Of a DNA stretch of 64,000 nt, positions 51,744 through 60,681 are shown one piece after another. The position numbers were made by a program, and so were the translations under genes. The notes beneath the pieces were generated by a model. The model was not told the DNA's origin. It saw only the letters and a list, made by a program, of their open reading frames with translations, and ran no database searches. Positions within the stretch are counted from its first letter, which is position 1; each line of letters begins with the position of its first letter. Source of the stretch: Actinomadura litoris (GTDB lineage: Bacteria; Actinomycetota; Actinomycetes; Streptosporangiales; Streptosporangiaceae); NCBI RefSeq assembly GCF_009733595.1, contig NZ_WOFH01000010.1, positions 124,001-188,000 on the forward strand. The letters run 5' to 3'.

Positions 51744-54014
51744 TTGTCTCGCGCCAACGTGGTGCGGGCGGTACTGGCGTTCGCCGTGCTCGCCTCGTCG
51801 CTGTTCCTCACCCTGACCAGACCCGCCAAGCTCGGCCTCGACCTGCGCGGCGGCACCCAGATCGTCCTGGAGACGCGGGACTCCCCGGCCGCGAAGGCCG
51901 ACCGGGAGTCCACCGACCGCGCCCGGGAGGTGCTGCACCGCCGGATCGACGCGCTCGGCGTCGCCGAGTCCTCGATCACCCGGTCCGGCGACCGGCGGCT
52001 GATCGTCGAGCTGCCCGACGTCCAGGACCCCTCGCACGCCGCGTCGGTGTTCGGCAGGACCGCACAGCTCACCGCCCATCCCGTCAGCGCTGCGCCGCCG
52101 CAGCGGGGGGAGCGGACGATCCAGGACGAGAGCGGCCGTCCGATCACGATCGGGCCCGCCGCGCTCACCGGCGACGGCATCGGCTCGGCGTCCGCGAGCC
52201 TCGACCCGCAGGGCCTCGGCGGCTGGGCCGTCGACATCGGCTTCCGCGGCGACGGAGGCCGCACCTGGGAGAGGCTGACCGCCAAGGCCGCCTGCGCGGC
52301 CGGGGACGAGCGGCGCGTCGCGATCGTCCTGGACGGACGGGTGATCTCCTCCCCGCAGGTGACCGGGAGCGTCGCCTGCGGGGTCGGGATCACCGGCGGG
52401 TCCACCCAGATCACCGGGAACTTCGGCGCGAAGGAGGCCAAGGACCTCGCGGCGCTGGTCGAGGGCGGCGCGCTGCCCGTGCCGGTGACGATCATCGAGC
52501 AGCGGGTGGTGGGCCCCACGCTGGGCGAAGCGGCGATCGACGCGAGCGCGCGCGCCGCCGTGATCGGCGTCCTGCTGACCGGGCTGTTCATCGTCGCCGT
52601 CTACCGGCTCGTCGGGCTGCTGGCGACCGTCGCGCTCGCCGGGTACGCGCTCATCTCCTACGCCGCGCTCGTCGCGGTCGGCGCCACGCTGACGCTGCCC
52701 GGCCTGGCCGGGTTCGTGCTGGCCGTCGGCATGGCGATCGACGCGAACGTGCTGGCGTTCGAGCGGGCCAGGGAGGAGCGCGCCGCGGTGCCCGGGCGGA
52801 CGCCGCGCGCCGCGCTCGCGATCGGCTTCGACCGGGCCTGGTCGGCGATCGCCGACTCCGCCGTCACGACGCTGCTGGCCGGAGGGCTGCTGTTCTTCCT
52901 GGCCTCCGGGCCGGTGAAGGGCTTCGGGGTCACGCTGACGATCGGCGTGCTGGGCTCACTGGTGTCGGCGATGCTGCTCAGCCGCGTGCTCACCGACGCC
53001 GCCCTCGCCCGCATGCCCCGGCTCGGCCGCTCGACGGCGGGCGGGCTCGGCGGGGCCGGGCGGATCCGCCGCCTGCTGGAGGAGCGCCGGCCGGACCTGA
53101 TGCGGCGGCGCGGGCTCTGGCTCGGGGTGTCCGCGCTCGCGGTCGCCCTCGCCGTGACGGGGATCTTCTCGCGCGGCCTGAACTGGGGCGTGGAGTTCAC
53201 CGGCGGGCGGCTCGTCGAGTACTCCACGTCGCGGCACGTGGACATCGACACCGCGCGCTCCGCCGTCGCCTCGGCCGGGTTCCCGCGCGCCGTCGTGCAG
53301 ACCTCCGGCGACGACGGCATCTCCGTCCGGACCTCGGGCCTCGACAACGCCCAGGAGAAGCGCGTCCAGGAGGCGCTCGCCGAGAAGGGCGGCACCGCCA
53401 CCAAGCAGCGCGACGAGCTGATCGGGCCCAGCCTCGGCGGTGAGCTGCGGGTCAAGGCGATGATCGCGCTCGGTGTCGCGCTCGCCGTCCAGCTCGCCTA
53501 CCTGACGATCCGGTTCCGCTGGAGCTTCGGCGCCGGCGCCGTCCTCGCGATGCTGCACGACGTGCTCGTGGTCACCGGCGTGTTCGCCTGGCTGGGCAAG
53601 CCGATCGACGGGGTGTTCCTCGCCGCGCTGCTCACGATCATCGGCTACTCGGTGAACGACTCGGTCGTGGTGTTCGACCGCGTGCGGGAGCTGTGGGGCG
53701 CGCGTCCGGGCGCGCCGTTCGCGCAGGTCGCGAACCTGGGCGCGCTCCAGACCGTCCCGCGCACCGTCAACACCGGGATGGGCGCCGTGTTCATCCTGGC
53801 GGCGCTCGCGGTGCTCGGCGGCGACTCCCTCACCGACTTCGCGATCGCGCTGCTGGTCGGCATCGGCGTCGGGACCTGGTCCAGCGTCTTCACCGCGACG
53901 CCGCTGGCCGTCGTCCTTGAGCGGTTCTCCCGGACGCCGCCGCCCCGGCCGCGCCCGGCCGCGGGCGCGCAGCGGGCCCGGCGCGCCCCGGGGGACTCCG
54001 GTGCCGTCGTCTAG
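51744..54014 (+). CDS. SecDF-like fused export protein
   Basis: A 756-residue RND-type protein joining SecD and SecF in one chain. SecD half: LGLDLRGGTQIVLETRD (about 28-44), AREVLHRRIDALGVAESSI, P1-type domain, and the helix bundle with GMAIDANVLAFERAREE. SecF half from about 450: LNWGVEFTGGRLVEYS, TIIGYSVNDSVVVFDRVRE and RTVNTGMGAVF. TTG 51744 is chosen for GGAGG 8 nt upstream; GTG 51729 is an alternative. It uses the proton gradient to aid late steps of Sec export. Actinobacteria normally have separate secD and secF next to yajC, so this is likely a second system. Confidence 0.9.
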   Translation: MSRANVVRAVLAFAVLASSLFLTLTRPAKLGLDLRGGTQIVLETRDSPAAKADRESTDRAREVLHRRIDALGVAESSITRSGDRRLIVELPDVQDPSHAASVFGRTAQLTAHPVSAAPPQRGERTIQDESGRPITIGPAALTGDGIGSASASLDPQGLGGWAVDIGFRGDGGRTWERLTAKAACAAGDERRVAIVLDGRVISSPQVTGSVACGVGITGGSTQITGNFGAKEAKDLAALVEGGALPVPVTIIEQRVVGPTLGEAAIDASARAAVIGVLLTGLFIVAVYRLVGLLATVALAGYALISYAALVAVGATLTLPGLAGFVLAVGMAIDANVLAFERAREERAAVPGRTPRAALAIGFDRAWSAIADSAVTTLLAGGLLFFLASGPVKGFGVTLTIGVLGSLVSAMLLSRVLTDAALARMPRLGRSTAGGLGGAGRIRRLLEERRPDLMRRRGLWLGVSALAVALAVTGIFSRGLNWGVEFTGGRLVEYSTSRHVDIDTARSAVASAGFPRAVVQTSGDDGISVRTSGLDNAQEKRVQEALAEKGGTATKQRDELIGPSLGGELRVKAMIALGVALAVQLAYLTIRFRWSFGAGAVLAMLHDVLVVTGVFAWLGKPIDGVFLAALLTIIGYSVNDSVVVFDRVRELWGARPGAPFAQVANLGALQTVPRTVNTGMGAVFILAALAVLGGDSLTDFAIALLVGIGVGTWSSVFTATPLAVVLERFSRTPPPRPRPAAGAQRARRAPGDSGAVV

Positions 54015-54018
54015 GCGC

Positions 54019-55158
54019 TCACTTCCGGAGGAAGGACCCCTTCGTCGGCTTCCCGACGGTCGCGCCAAGGCAGGCGACCTGGCGGATGTCCGTCGACCAA
54101 TGGGCCGCCTCGGGGTAGAGCCACAGGATCTGGTCCGGCGAGTGGCGGGGGGAGAACGCCTGCTTCGCGCGTCGGTCGCAGAGCTTCTCGGCCCGGTCCT
54201 CGACCGCCTTCTCCCCGGGATAGCGGCCGGCGGGCAGGTTCTGCACCCAGTACACCTCGGTCCAGTGCGGGCGAGCGCAGGACCGGGCCCGCAGGTTCGT
54301 GGTCCTGTCGCCCACCTTCCCGAAGCAGTCGCCGAGAACGAACTCCCCGAGAGGTCGGAGAGCCTGGTCCACCGTCTGGGCGAGCGGCGTCGTGAGCGAA
54401 CCCCGCCCTGTGTAGCGGTACGCGCACAGCACGTCCCGCTCGCCCCTCTTCCAGGCCGCGCCGTCCGGCTGGATCGCGTAGAGATCCAGTTCCTGGGCGA
54501 ACCGGCTCTTCAGCAGCGCCCGGAGGTTCTTCCGGCACACCTCGGACGCCTGGAGGTTCGCCTCCCGCGCGCCCGGATAGGGACCGTCGGCCAGCCGCGC
54601 CTCCGCGACGATCTCGGCGTCGTGCGGACGGGTGCACGGCAACGCGGTCACGAGGCGGTCGCGGCCGCTGTTGTCGACCCCGGTGAAGCAGTCGCCGACC
54701 CGCAGCGTCCCGACGAGCACCTTGCCGCTGCCGCGGATGTGCCCCGCCTCGTCCCGGTCGGGTGAGAACAGCGAGCCGACCATCACGGCGACCACGACCA
54801 CCACGACCACGACCCAGGTGAGGGACGCGACGATGCCGCCGATCGCGAGCCCCCTGCCCTTGTCGCCGTGCCGCCGGATCCGCACCAGCGCGGCGATGCC
54901 GAAGCCGATGCCGAACAGCGCCAGCCCGCAGAGCCCGGTGGCGAGCGCGACGATCGCGAGCGGGTCCCTGCGCCGCGGGGCGCCGGGGTCCGGGCCGGGG
55001 AAGCCGGGGAACGGGGGTGGAGGGGGTCCGGCCGGGCCAGGGGGAGGAGGCGGCCCGGCCGGACCTGAGGACGGGGGCGAGGGCTCCCCCGGGAGAGCCC
55101 AGTCCGCTGGGGGTTCGGGCCTCTCCGAAACGTTGTCAGTATTTGGTGGCATGCTCAC
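54019..55158 (-). CDS. Septum-formation-type (Septum_form) membrane protein, copy 1
   Basis: A 379-residue protein. A Pro/Gly-rich cytoplasmic N-terminus (about 60 residues) precedes a DUF4190 helix pair (about 65-130; LAIVALATGLCGLALFGIG, ALVRIRRHGDKGRGLAIGGI), then an extracytoplasmic part with two Septum_form units, each with a GDCF start (LRVGDCF, VLGDCFGK) and Cys-Pro-His (CTRPHDAE, CARPHWTE). The C-terminus follows the second unit. Probably acts at cell division or the wall. ATG 55158 or 55152. A paralog lies upstream at 55276-56418. Confidence 0.85.
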   Translation of the reverse strand: MSMPPNTDNVSERPEPPADWALPGEPSPPSSGPAGPPPPPGPAGPPPPPFPGFPGPDPGAPRRRDPLAIVALATGLCGLALFGIGFGIAALVRIRRHGDKGRGLAIGGIVASLTWVVVVVVVVAVMVGSLFSPDRDEAGHIRGSGKVLVGTLRVGDCFTGVDNSGRDRLVTALPCTRPHDAEIVAEARLADGPYPGAREANLQASEVCRKNLRALLKSRFAQELDLYAIQPDGAAWKRGERDVLCAYRYTGRGSLTTPLAQTVDQALRPLGEFVLGDCFGKVGDRTTNLRARSCARPHWTEVYWVQNLPAGRYPGEKAVEDRAEKLCDRRAKQAFSPRHSPDQILWLYPEAAHWSTDIRQVACLGATVGKPTKGSFLRK

Positions 55159-55212
55159 GGAGGGACCCTAGCGAGCGCCGCCGGAGGCGGCCTCCATTGA
55201 CAGTAGTTGACT

Positions 55213-55227
55213 TCAAGTTGTGATCAT
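55213..55227 (-). promoter_or_regulatory. Conserved 15-mer upstream of septum-formation copy 1
   Basis: ATGATCACAACTTGA on the minus strand, 54 bp before the copy 1 start; the same 15 bp occur upstream of copy 2. A likely promoter or regulator site duplicated with the gene. Confidence 0.6.
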
Positions 55228-55275
55228 TGCCTAGAGTCATTGGTCCGTCACCGCCCGGCCCGGGCGCGGCCCTGT

Positions 55276-56418
55276 TCAGGCGCGAGCGGGCGGGGGGACG
55301 ACCGGCTCGCTCAGCCGGCTGCCGCCCTTGGCGGCCGTCACATAGCAGACGACCACGCGGTTGCCCGCCGCCCACGTCTCCGCGCTCGGGTAGCCGAACC
55401 AGGTGTCCACCGGCACTCGCGGCCGGTGCTCGCGGAACATGTCCAGGACCCTGCGCATGCACCCCTGGCGGGCCTTCCGCTCGGCGGCCCTGGTGCCCGG
55501 GTACCGGCCGCGCGGCAGCGAGAAGCGGTCCATGAGCTGCGCGTCGTGCCGCTTCGCGCAGTCGATGAGGCGCAGGGTCTCCCCGCCCTTCTTCGGCTTG
55601 TCGAAGCAGTCGCCGGTCCGGAGTTCGTCCCATATCCGCACCCGGTAGCCGAGGGCGCTCACCGGCCCGGTGAGCCGGAAGGTCTGCGGCCCGGCGACCG
55701 CGCACCGCACGGTGCGGTCGCGCGGCCAGGCGTCCCGCTGCGGAGAGAGCGTGATCACCTCTCCGTCCTCGACCGGCACGCGGGTGTGGAAGCGCTGCCG
55801 CACGTGCCGGTCGCAGCCCGCGCGGCCGGTCTCGCCCACCTCGGCCTGGCCGGGCCAGGGGCCGTCCGGCAGGTCGAAGGCGAGGACGACCTCCGCCTCG
55901 TGCGGGCGGTCGCACGCGATGATCGCGGTGTCGGGGACCTCCCGGCCGCTTGGGAGGTCGAAGCACTCGCCGACCCTGGGATAGGGCTGGACGCGCGCCG
56001 CGTCCCCGGCGGCGGTCGGGTCCGCCACGTCCAGCGTGGTCAGGACCGCCGCGAACACCGCCGCGACCACCACCCAGGACAGGGCCGCGGCGAGGCCGCC
56101 GACGACCAGCGCCCGGCCGCGCTCGCCGGTGCGCCGGATCCGGACGAGCGCGGCGATCGCGAACACCACCGTGAGGACGACCAGCCCGAGGACCCCGGTG
56201 ACGATCGTGGTGATCGCCAGCTTGCTCGTCGGACGGTCCAGGGGCGGTAGCCCCGTCCCGTAGGGGTGCCCCTCCGGCTCGGGCCACCGCGCCGCTCCCG
56301 GCATCAGGGGCGGCATGGTCGCGTCGGCCGGGGGCGGCGGGGCCACCGGGGCCCAGGCCGGGGCGGGGTGAGGCGGGGGCTCCTCGGAGGGCGGGTCGTC
56401 GTTCGGTGGCGTGATCAC
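55276..56418 (-). CDS. Septum-formation-type (Septum_form) membrane protein, copy 2
   Basis: A 380-residue paralog of the gene at 54019-55158 with the same order: Pro-rich N-terminus, DUF4190 helix pair (LAITTIVTGVLGLVVLTVVF, ALVRIRRTGERGRALVVGGL), then two GDCF/GECF units (PRVGECFDLP, LRTGDCFDKP) with CDRPHEAE and CAKRHDAQ. GTG 56418 is chosen because it places the shared upstream 15-mer at the same distance as in copy 1; ATG 56457 is an alternative. It is the upstream gene of the tandem pair, 117 bp before copy 1. Confidence 0.83.
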   Translation of the reverse strand: MITPPNDDPPSEEPPPHPAPAWAPVAPPPPADATMPPLMPGAARWPEPEGHPYGTGLPPLDRPTSKLAITTIVTGVLGLVVLTVVFAIAALVRIRRTGERGRALVVGGLAAALSWVVVAAVFAAVLTTLDVADPTAAGDAARVQPYPRVGECFDLPSGREVPDTAIIACDRPHEAEVVLAFDLPDGPWPGQAEVGETGRAGCDRHVRQRFHTRVPVEDGEVITLSPQRDAWPRDRTVRCAVAGPQTFRLTGPVSALGYRVRIWDELRTGDCFDKPKKGGETLRLIDCAKRHDAQLMDRFSLPRGRYPGTRAAERKARQGCMRRVLDMFREHRPRVPVDTWFGYPSAETWAAGNRVVVCYVTAAKGGSRLSEPVVPPPARA

Positions 56419-56475
56419 GTCCGGGACGGTAACCAGGGCGTCCGACAAAAGCGGCATTGTCCGCAAAGTCCGTAG

Positions 56476-56490
56476 TCAAGTTGTGATCAT
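56476..56490 (-). promoter_or_regulatory. Conserved 15-mer upstream of septum-formation copy 2
   Basis: The same ATGATCACAACTTGA as at 55213-55227, 57 bp before GTG 56418. Flanks differ, so it is likely kept by selection. Confidence 0.6.
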
Positions 56491-56614
56491 GGAACGTGCC
56501 AGGTGACGCGCCGCCGGTCGCCGTTCACCCGATGATGATCTCCACTCCTCCGGCCGGACACCCGGCACTGGTGATCTTCTCCAGATTCGTCCCATTGCTG
56601 CGGAAGGTTTACTT

Positions 56615-58372
56615 GTGTCTCGTTCGTCCCGATGGTTGGGCCTGCCGGCCCTGGTCGCGCTCGCGGCCGGCACGGCGGTCCCCGCCGCGCACGCAGGGCA
56701 GGCGGCCCCCGTCGACGTCCAGCTCCTCTCCATCACCGACTTCCACGGCTACCTCCAGCCCTACAACGACGCCGCGAACGGCGAGGTGCAGCTCCCGGAC
56801 GGCACGAAGATCAAGGTGGGCGGCGCCGCGTACAACGCCGCGCACCTCAAGCGGCTGCGCGAGGGCCGGCGCAACTCGATCCTGTTCTCGGTCGGGGACA
56901 ACTTCAGCGGCTGGCCGTTCGAGGTCGACGCCTTCCGCGACGAGCCCACCGTCGAGGTCCTCAACAAGCTCGGCATCCGGTTCTCGGCGACCGGCAACCA
57001 CGAGCTGGACGTGTCCGCCGGGTTCCTCAAGGACCACATGGAGCGCGGCCGCTGCTTCGGCGAGGTGAACGTCGACAGCTGCTTCACCGACTCGACCGGC
57101 AAGCGGTTCCGGGGCGCGCGGTTCCCCTTCCTCAGCGGCAACATCGTCAGCGCCCGGTCGGGCCGGCCGATCCTGCCGCCCTACAACATCGAGTGGGTGC
57201 GCGGCGACCGCGGCCGCAGGATGCCGGTCGGGTTCATCAACCTGACCGTCCCCGACACGCCCGTCGGCTCGACCTCCTACCAGCCCGACCTGCGCGCGCT
57301 CCCGCTGCTGGAGACCGCGAACCGGTACGCGGCGGAGCTGAGGCGGCAGGGCGTGCGGGCGATCGTCGCCAACGTCCACGACGGCGGCACGGCGGACGGC
57401 GCGGGCTTCAACGGCTGCAACAACCCCCGGGGCCCGGTCATCGACTTCGCCAGGCAGGCGTCCCCCGAGATCGACGCGATCTTCACCGGGCACTGGCACG
57501 CCGGGTTCAACTGCGTGCTCCCCGACCCGGCGGGCGCCCCCCGCCCGGTGATCGAGGGCCTCAACCACGGCCGCCTGATCAGCGAGATCGACCTGCGGCT
57601 CGACCGGAGCGGCGAGGTGCTGCGGGGCGAGAGCAGGGCCGTCAACCACCCCGTGACCCGCGACGTCCCCGCCGACCCCGAGGTGAAGAGGATCGCCGAC
57701 TACTGGACGGCGCGCGGCGCCCAGCGGTTCGCCGAGCCCGTCGCCCGGCAGAAGGGCGACTTCACCCGGACGCAGAACGCCCAGGGCGAGAGCACCATGG
57801 GCGACCTGGCGGCCGACGTCCAGTACTGGACGGCCGGGCGGTCCCGGAAGGGCCGCGCCGACCTCGCCCTCGTCGCGACCAGGCCGCGTACGGGCTCCAA
57901 CGCCGTCTCCCGCGACCTGCCCTACGCCAAGGGGACCGGCGCCGGTGACGAGGACGGCCGCGTGACGTTCGGCGAGGCGTGGAACGCCTACGGGTACGGC
58001 AATCCGGTCCTGACCGTCTCGGTGACCGGCGAGCAGATCCACCAGGCCCTGGAGCAGCAGTGGCAGGGCGGGAAGTTCGCGCCGTTCGCGGTGTCCGGGA
58101 ACGTCCGGTACCGGTACGACGCGTCCCGTCCGGAGGGCGACCGCGTGAACCCCGCGGACGTCAGCGTCGGCGGCCGCCCGCTCGACCCGGCGCGCCGGTA
58201 CCGGCTGGCCGCGCTCGCCTACACGCTGATCGGCGCGGACGGCTACACCGCGTTCACCGGGTTCGGGGACGCCTACCGCAACGAGCTGCCCGACCGCGAG
58301 GCGTTCATCGCCTACCTCAAGGCGAAGGGCACCATCGAGCCCGCGCCCCTGGACCGCGTCACCGCGGGTTGA
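56615..58372 (+). CDS. Secreted 5'-nucleotidase/UshA-type metallophosphoesterase
   Basis: A 585-residue exported enzyme hydrolysing nucleotides or related phosphoesters outside the cell. Signal peptide to about AHAGQ (residue 28). Metal-binding motifs ITDFHGYLQP, SVGDNFSGWP, ATGNHELDVS, NVHDGG and FTGHWHAGF in order, then the C-terminal 5-nucleotidase domain with RTGSNAVSRDLPYAKG, TFGEAWNAYGYGN and the substrate-stacking region DGYTAFTGFGD. GTG 56615. A hairpin follows the stop. The substrate is not resolved. Confidence 0.92.
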   Translation: MSRSSRWLGLPALVALAAGTAVPAAHAGQAAPVDVQLLSITDFHGYLQPYNDAANGEVQLPDGTKIKVGGAAYNAAHLKRLREGRRNSILFSVGDNFSGWPFEVDAFRDEPTVEVLNKLGIRFSATGNHELDVSAGFLKDHMERGRCFGEVNVDSCFTDSTGKRFRGARFPFLSGNIVSARSGRPILPPYNIEWVRGDRGRRMPVGFINLTVPDTPVGSTSYQPDLRALPLLETANRYAAELRRQGVRAIVANVHDGGTADGAGFNGCNNPRGPVIDFARQASPEIDAIFTGHWHAGFNCVLPDPAGAPRPVIEGLNHGRLISEIDLRLDRSGEVLRGESRAVNHPVTRDVPADPEVKRIADYWTARGAQRFAEPVARQKGDFTRTQNAQGESTMGDLAADVQYWTAGRSRKGRADLALVATRPRTGSNAVSRDLPYAKGTGAGDEDGRVTFGEAWNAYGYGNPVLTVSVTGEQIHQALEQQWQGGKFAPFAVSGNVRYRYDASRPEGDRVNPADVSVGGRPLDPARRYRLAALAYTLIGADGYTAFTGFGDAYRNELPDREAFIAYLKAKGTIEPAPLDRVTAG

Positions 58373-58380
58373 GTCGATCC

Positions 58381-58409
58381 CCGTGGCCGGGGGACGCACC
58401 CGGCCACGG
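58381..58409. terminator. Terminator between convergent 5'-nucleotidase and GH15 genes
   Basis: Perfect 11-bp stem CCGTGGCCGGG / CCCGGCCACGG with a 7-nt loop, 8 bp after the nucleotidase stop. Confidence 0.78.
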
Positions 58410-58421
58410 ACCGGCCGCCGC

Positions 58422-60308
58422 TCAGGCGAGCGGCGGCTGGTGCTCCTCGCTCTCCGCCATGATGACCTGCATCACCGCGTTGATCAGCGCCAGATGCGTG
58501 AACGCCTGCGGGAAGTTGCCGAGGTGCCGCCCGGTGTGCGGGTCGATCTCCTCGGCGTACAGCTGCAGCGGGCTCGCGTAGGAGAGCAGCTTCTCGCACA
58601 ATGCCCGCGCCCGCTCCAGCTCACCGATCATCACCAGCGTGCTGACCAGCCAGAACGAGCAGATCGTGAACGTGCCCTCCTCCGACTCGAAGCCGTCGTC
58701 GGTCTCGGTCGCCCGGTACCGCAGGACGAGGTCGTCCTCCGACAGCTCGTCGGCGATCGCGAGCACGGTCTCGCGCACCCGCTTGTCGTCGGCGGGCAGG
58801 AACCCCAGCAGCGGGATCAGCAGCGCCGACGCGTCCAGCGTCGTCGCCCCGTAGTGCGCGGTGAACACGCCCCGCTCGTCGAGCGCGTTGGCGAGCACGT
58901 CGGCGTGGATCTCATCGGCCGCGTCCTGCCAGCGGACCGCCCGGTCCTGGTCGCCGCGCACCCGCGCGAGCCGCGCGCCGCGCTCGGCCGCCACCCAGCA
59001 GAAGATCTTGGACGAGGTGAAGTGCTGCGGCTCCCCGCGCACCTCCCACATGCCGCAGTCCGGGATCCTCCAGTTGGCGAGGGCGTCCTCGACCTGCTTG
59101 ACGACGATCTTCCAGAGCCGGTCGTCGAGCCGGTCGCGCTTGCGCACGAACAGGTAGATGGAGCCGATGATCGCGCCCCACACGTCGTGCTGCGCCTGCA
59201 TGTACGCCTCGTTGCCGATGCGCACCGGGCGGGCGTTGTCGTAGCCGGACAGGTGCTCCAGCGTCGACTCGGGCAGCTCCTCCCGCCCGTCCAGCCCGTA
59301 CATGATCTGGAGCTTGCCCTCGGCCGCCTCGGCGACGTCGGTGATGAAGTAGAAGAAGTCGTTGGCCTCCCAGTCGTAGCCGAGCGTGTAGAACGCCCAC
59401 AGCGCCATCGTGGAGTCGCGGATCCAGGTGTAGCGGTAGTCCCAGTTCCGGTCCCCGCCCGGCGTCTCGGGCAGCGACGTCGTCGCGGCGGCGGCCACCG
59501 CCCCCGACGGCGCGAACGTCAGCCCCTTCAGCGTCAGCGCGCTGCGCTGCAGGTGGCTGCGCCACGGATGGTCGGGGAAGCGGCCCCGGTCCAGCCAGTG
59601 CTGCCAGTGGTGGACGGTCCAGACGAGCCGCTCCTGCGCGTCCTCGTAGCTGGAGGGCGCCTCGTGCTCGCTCCACGACAGCGCCACGAACCGCGCCTCG
59701 CCCTGCTTGAGCAGCGTCCTGGACGTGGCGAGCGACCCCTCGAAACCGACGTTCATGTCGGTGGTGAGCCGCAGCCCGATCCCGTTCCCGCGCGCGACCG
59801 CCTCGTGGTAGCCCGAGCCGGTGTGCTCCCAGCGCGCGGGCGTCTGCCCGTAGTCGAAGACCGGCATGCAGTCGAGCCGGACCTGGACCTGCCCGTTCAC
59901 GCACCGCACCATCCGCAGCAGGACGTGGTCGGCGTCGTAGTCGGTGGGCGCCCTGCGGTGGGTGTGGGAGCGCTCCGTCTCGTGATGCCAGGGCCCCATG
60001 AGCAGGGCGTCGGTCACCACCAGCCACCCGCCGTGCACCCACCACGTGGTCTCCATCACCATCGTGCCGGGTATGTAGCGCTGCGCGGCGGGAACCTCCA
60101 CACCGGCCGGGCCGACCCGGAAGTACCCGGCGTCCCGGTCCAGGATGGAACCGAACACGCTGGGCGAGTCCATCCGCGGCAGGCACATCCACTCGATGTT
60201 GCCGCTCGGGGCGACCAGCGCGGTCGTCTCGCAGTCGGACAGGAACCCGAAATCGGCGATGGGGGCGAACGGATCTCCCGCCCGGCCACCCGCGACCTTC
60301 GGCCTCAC
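58422..60308 (-). CDS. Glycoside hydrolase family 15 protein (glucoamylase/trehalase type)
   Basis: A 628-residue cytoplasmic enzyme. N-terminal beta domain IADFGFLSDCETTALVAPSGNIEWMCLPRMDSPSVFG, then the (alpha/alpha)6 barrel with NWDYRYTWIRDST (about 289), GYDNARPVRIGNEAYMQ and the general-base region EEGTFTICSFWLV (about 543). The group resembles mycobacterial GH15 trehalases, so trehalose or maltooligosaccharides are likely substrates. GTG 60308 is chosen for AGGGAGGT 6 nt upstream; ATG 60332 also fits the frame. Confidence 0.9.
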   Translation of the reverse strand: MRPKVAGGRAGDPFAPIADFGFLSDCETTALVAPSGNIEWMCLPRMDSPSVFGSILDRDAGYFRVGPAGVEVPAAQRYIPGTMVMETTWWVHGGWLVVTDALLMGPWHHETERSHTHRRAPTDYDADHVLLRMVRCVNGQVQVRLDCMPVFDYGQTPARWEHTGSGYHEAVARGNGIGLRLTTDMNVGFEGSLATSRTLLKQGEARFVALSWSEHEAPSSYEDAQERLVWTVHHWQHWLDRGRFPDHPWRSHLQRSALTLKGLTFAPSGAVAAAATTSLPETPGGDRNWDYRYTWIRDSTMALWAFYTLGYDWEANDFFYFITDVAEAAEGKLQIMYGLDGREELPESTLEHLSGYDNARPVRIGNEAYMQAQHDVWGAIIGSIYLFVRKRDRLDDRLWKIVVKQVEDALANWRIPDCGMWEVRGEPQHFTSSKIFCWVAAERGARLARVRGDQDRAVRWQDAADEIHADVLANALDERGVFTAHYGATTLDASALLIPLLGFLPADDKRVRETVLAIADELSEDDLVLRYRATETDDGFESEEGTFTICSFWLVSTLVMIGELERARALCEKLLSYASPLQLYAEEIDPHTGRHLGNFPQAFTHLALINAVMQVIMAESEEHQPPLA

Positions 60309-60681
60309 GACCTCACCTCCCTGATCCATCATTCCCTCTCTAGCGCGATGCGTACGCCACGGCGGGCGGGGGTGCCCCCTCGCCCGTCCTGCCGTCCGAC
60401 CGCGGCTTCCCCGCCCGTCCCGGCAACCGTCCCGGTGGACTGGATTAGACCACTATCCGGCCTCTGAGCTGGGCAGACGCGCTGCCGAGGACGGGGCGCC
60501 GAGCAAGACCCGACATCGCGGGTACAGTCCGGGCAAACAGGGCAGCGGACCGTCCGCCGCCTGGGGAAACGCCGTCGCCTGCGCAGACACCGTCGCCTGG
60601 GGAGTCGCGACGGCGGCCGTCCCCGGGGGAGCGGGGTCCGGCACTGCCGCTGGGTGGAACCGGAGCGAGAAGGAGCTCCCC
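60309..60681. other. Divergent region between GH15 and ppdK
   Basis: 373 bp. An AT-richer patch near 60438-60462 may be the GH15 promoter. For ppdK, TACAGT at 60523-60528 is a candidate -10. An 18-bp direct repeat in three copies starts at 60558, 60576 and 60594 (CGCCTGGGGAAACGCCGT and variants), in the presumed ppdK leader. GAGAAGGAG precedes ppdK. Confidence 0.5.
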
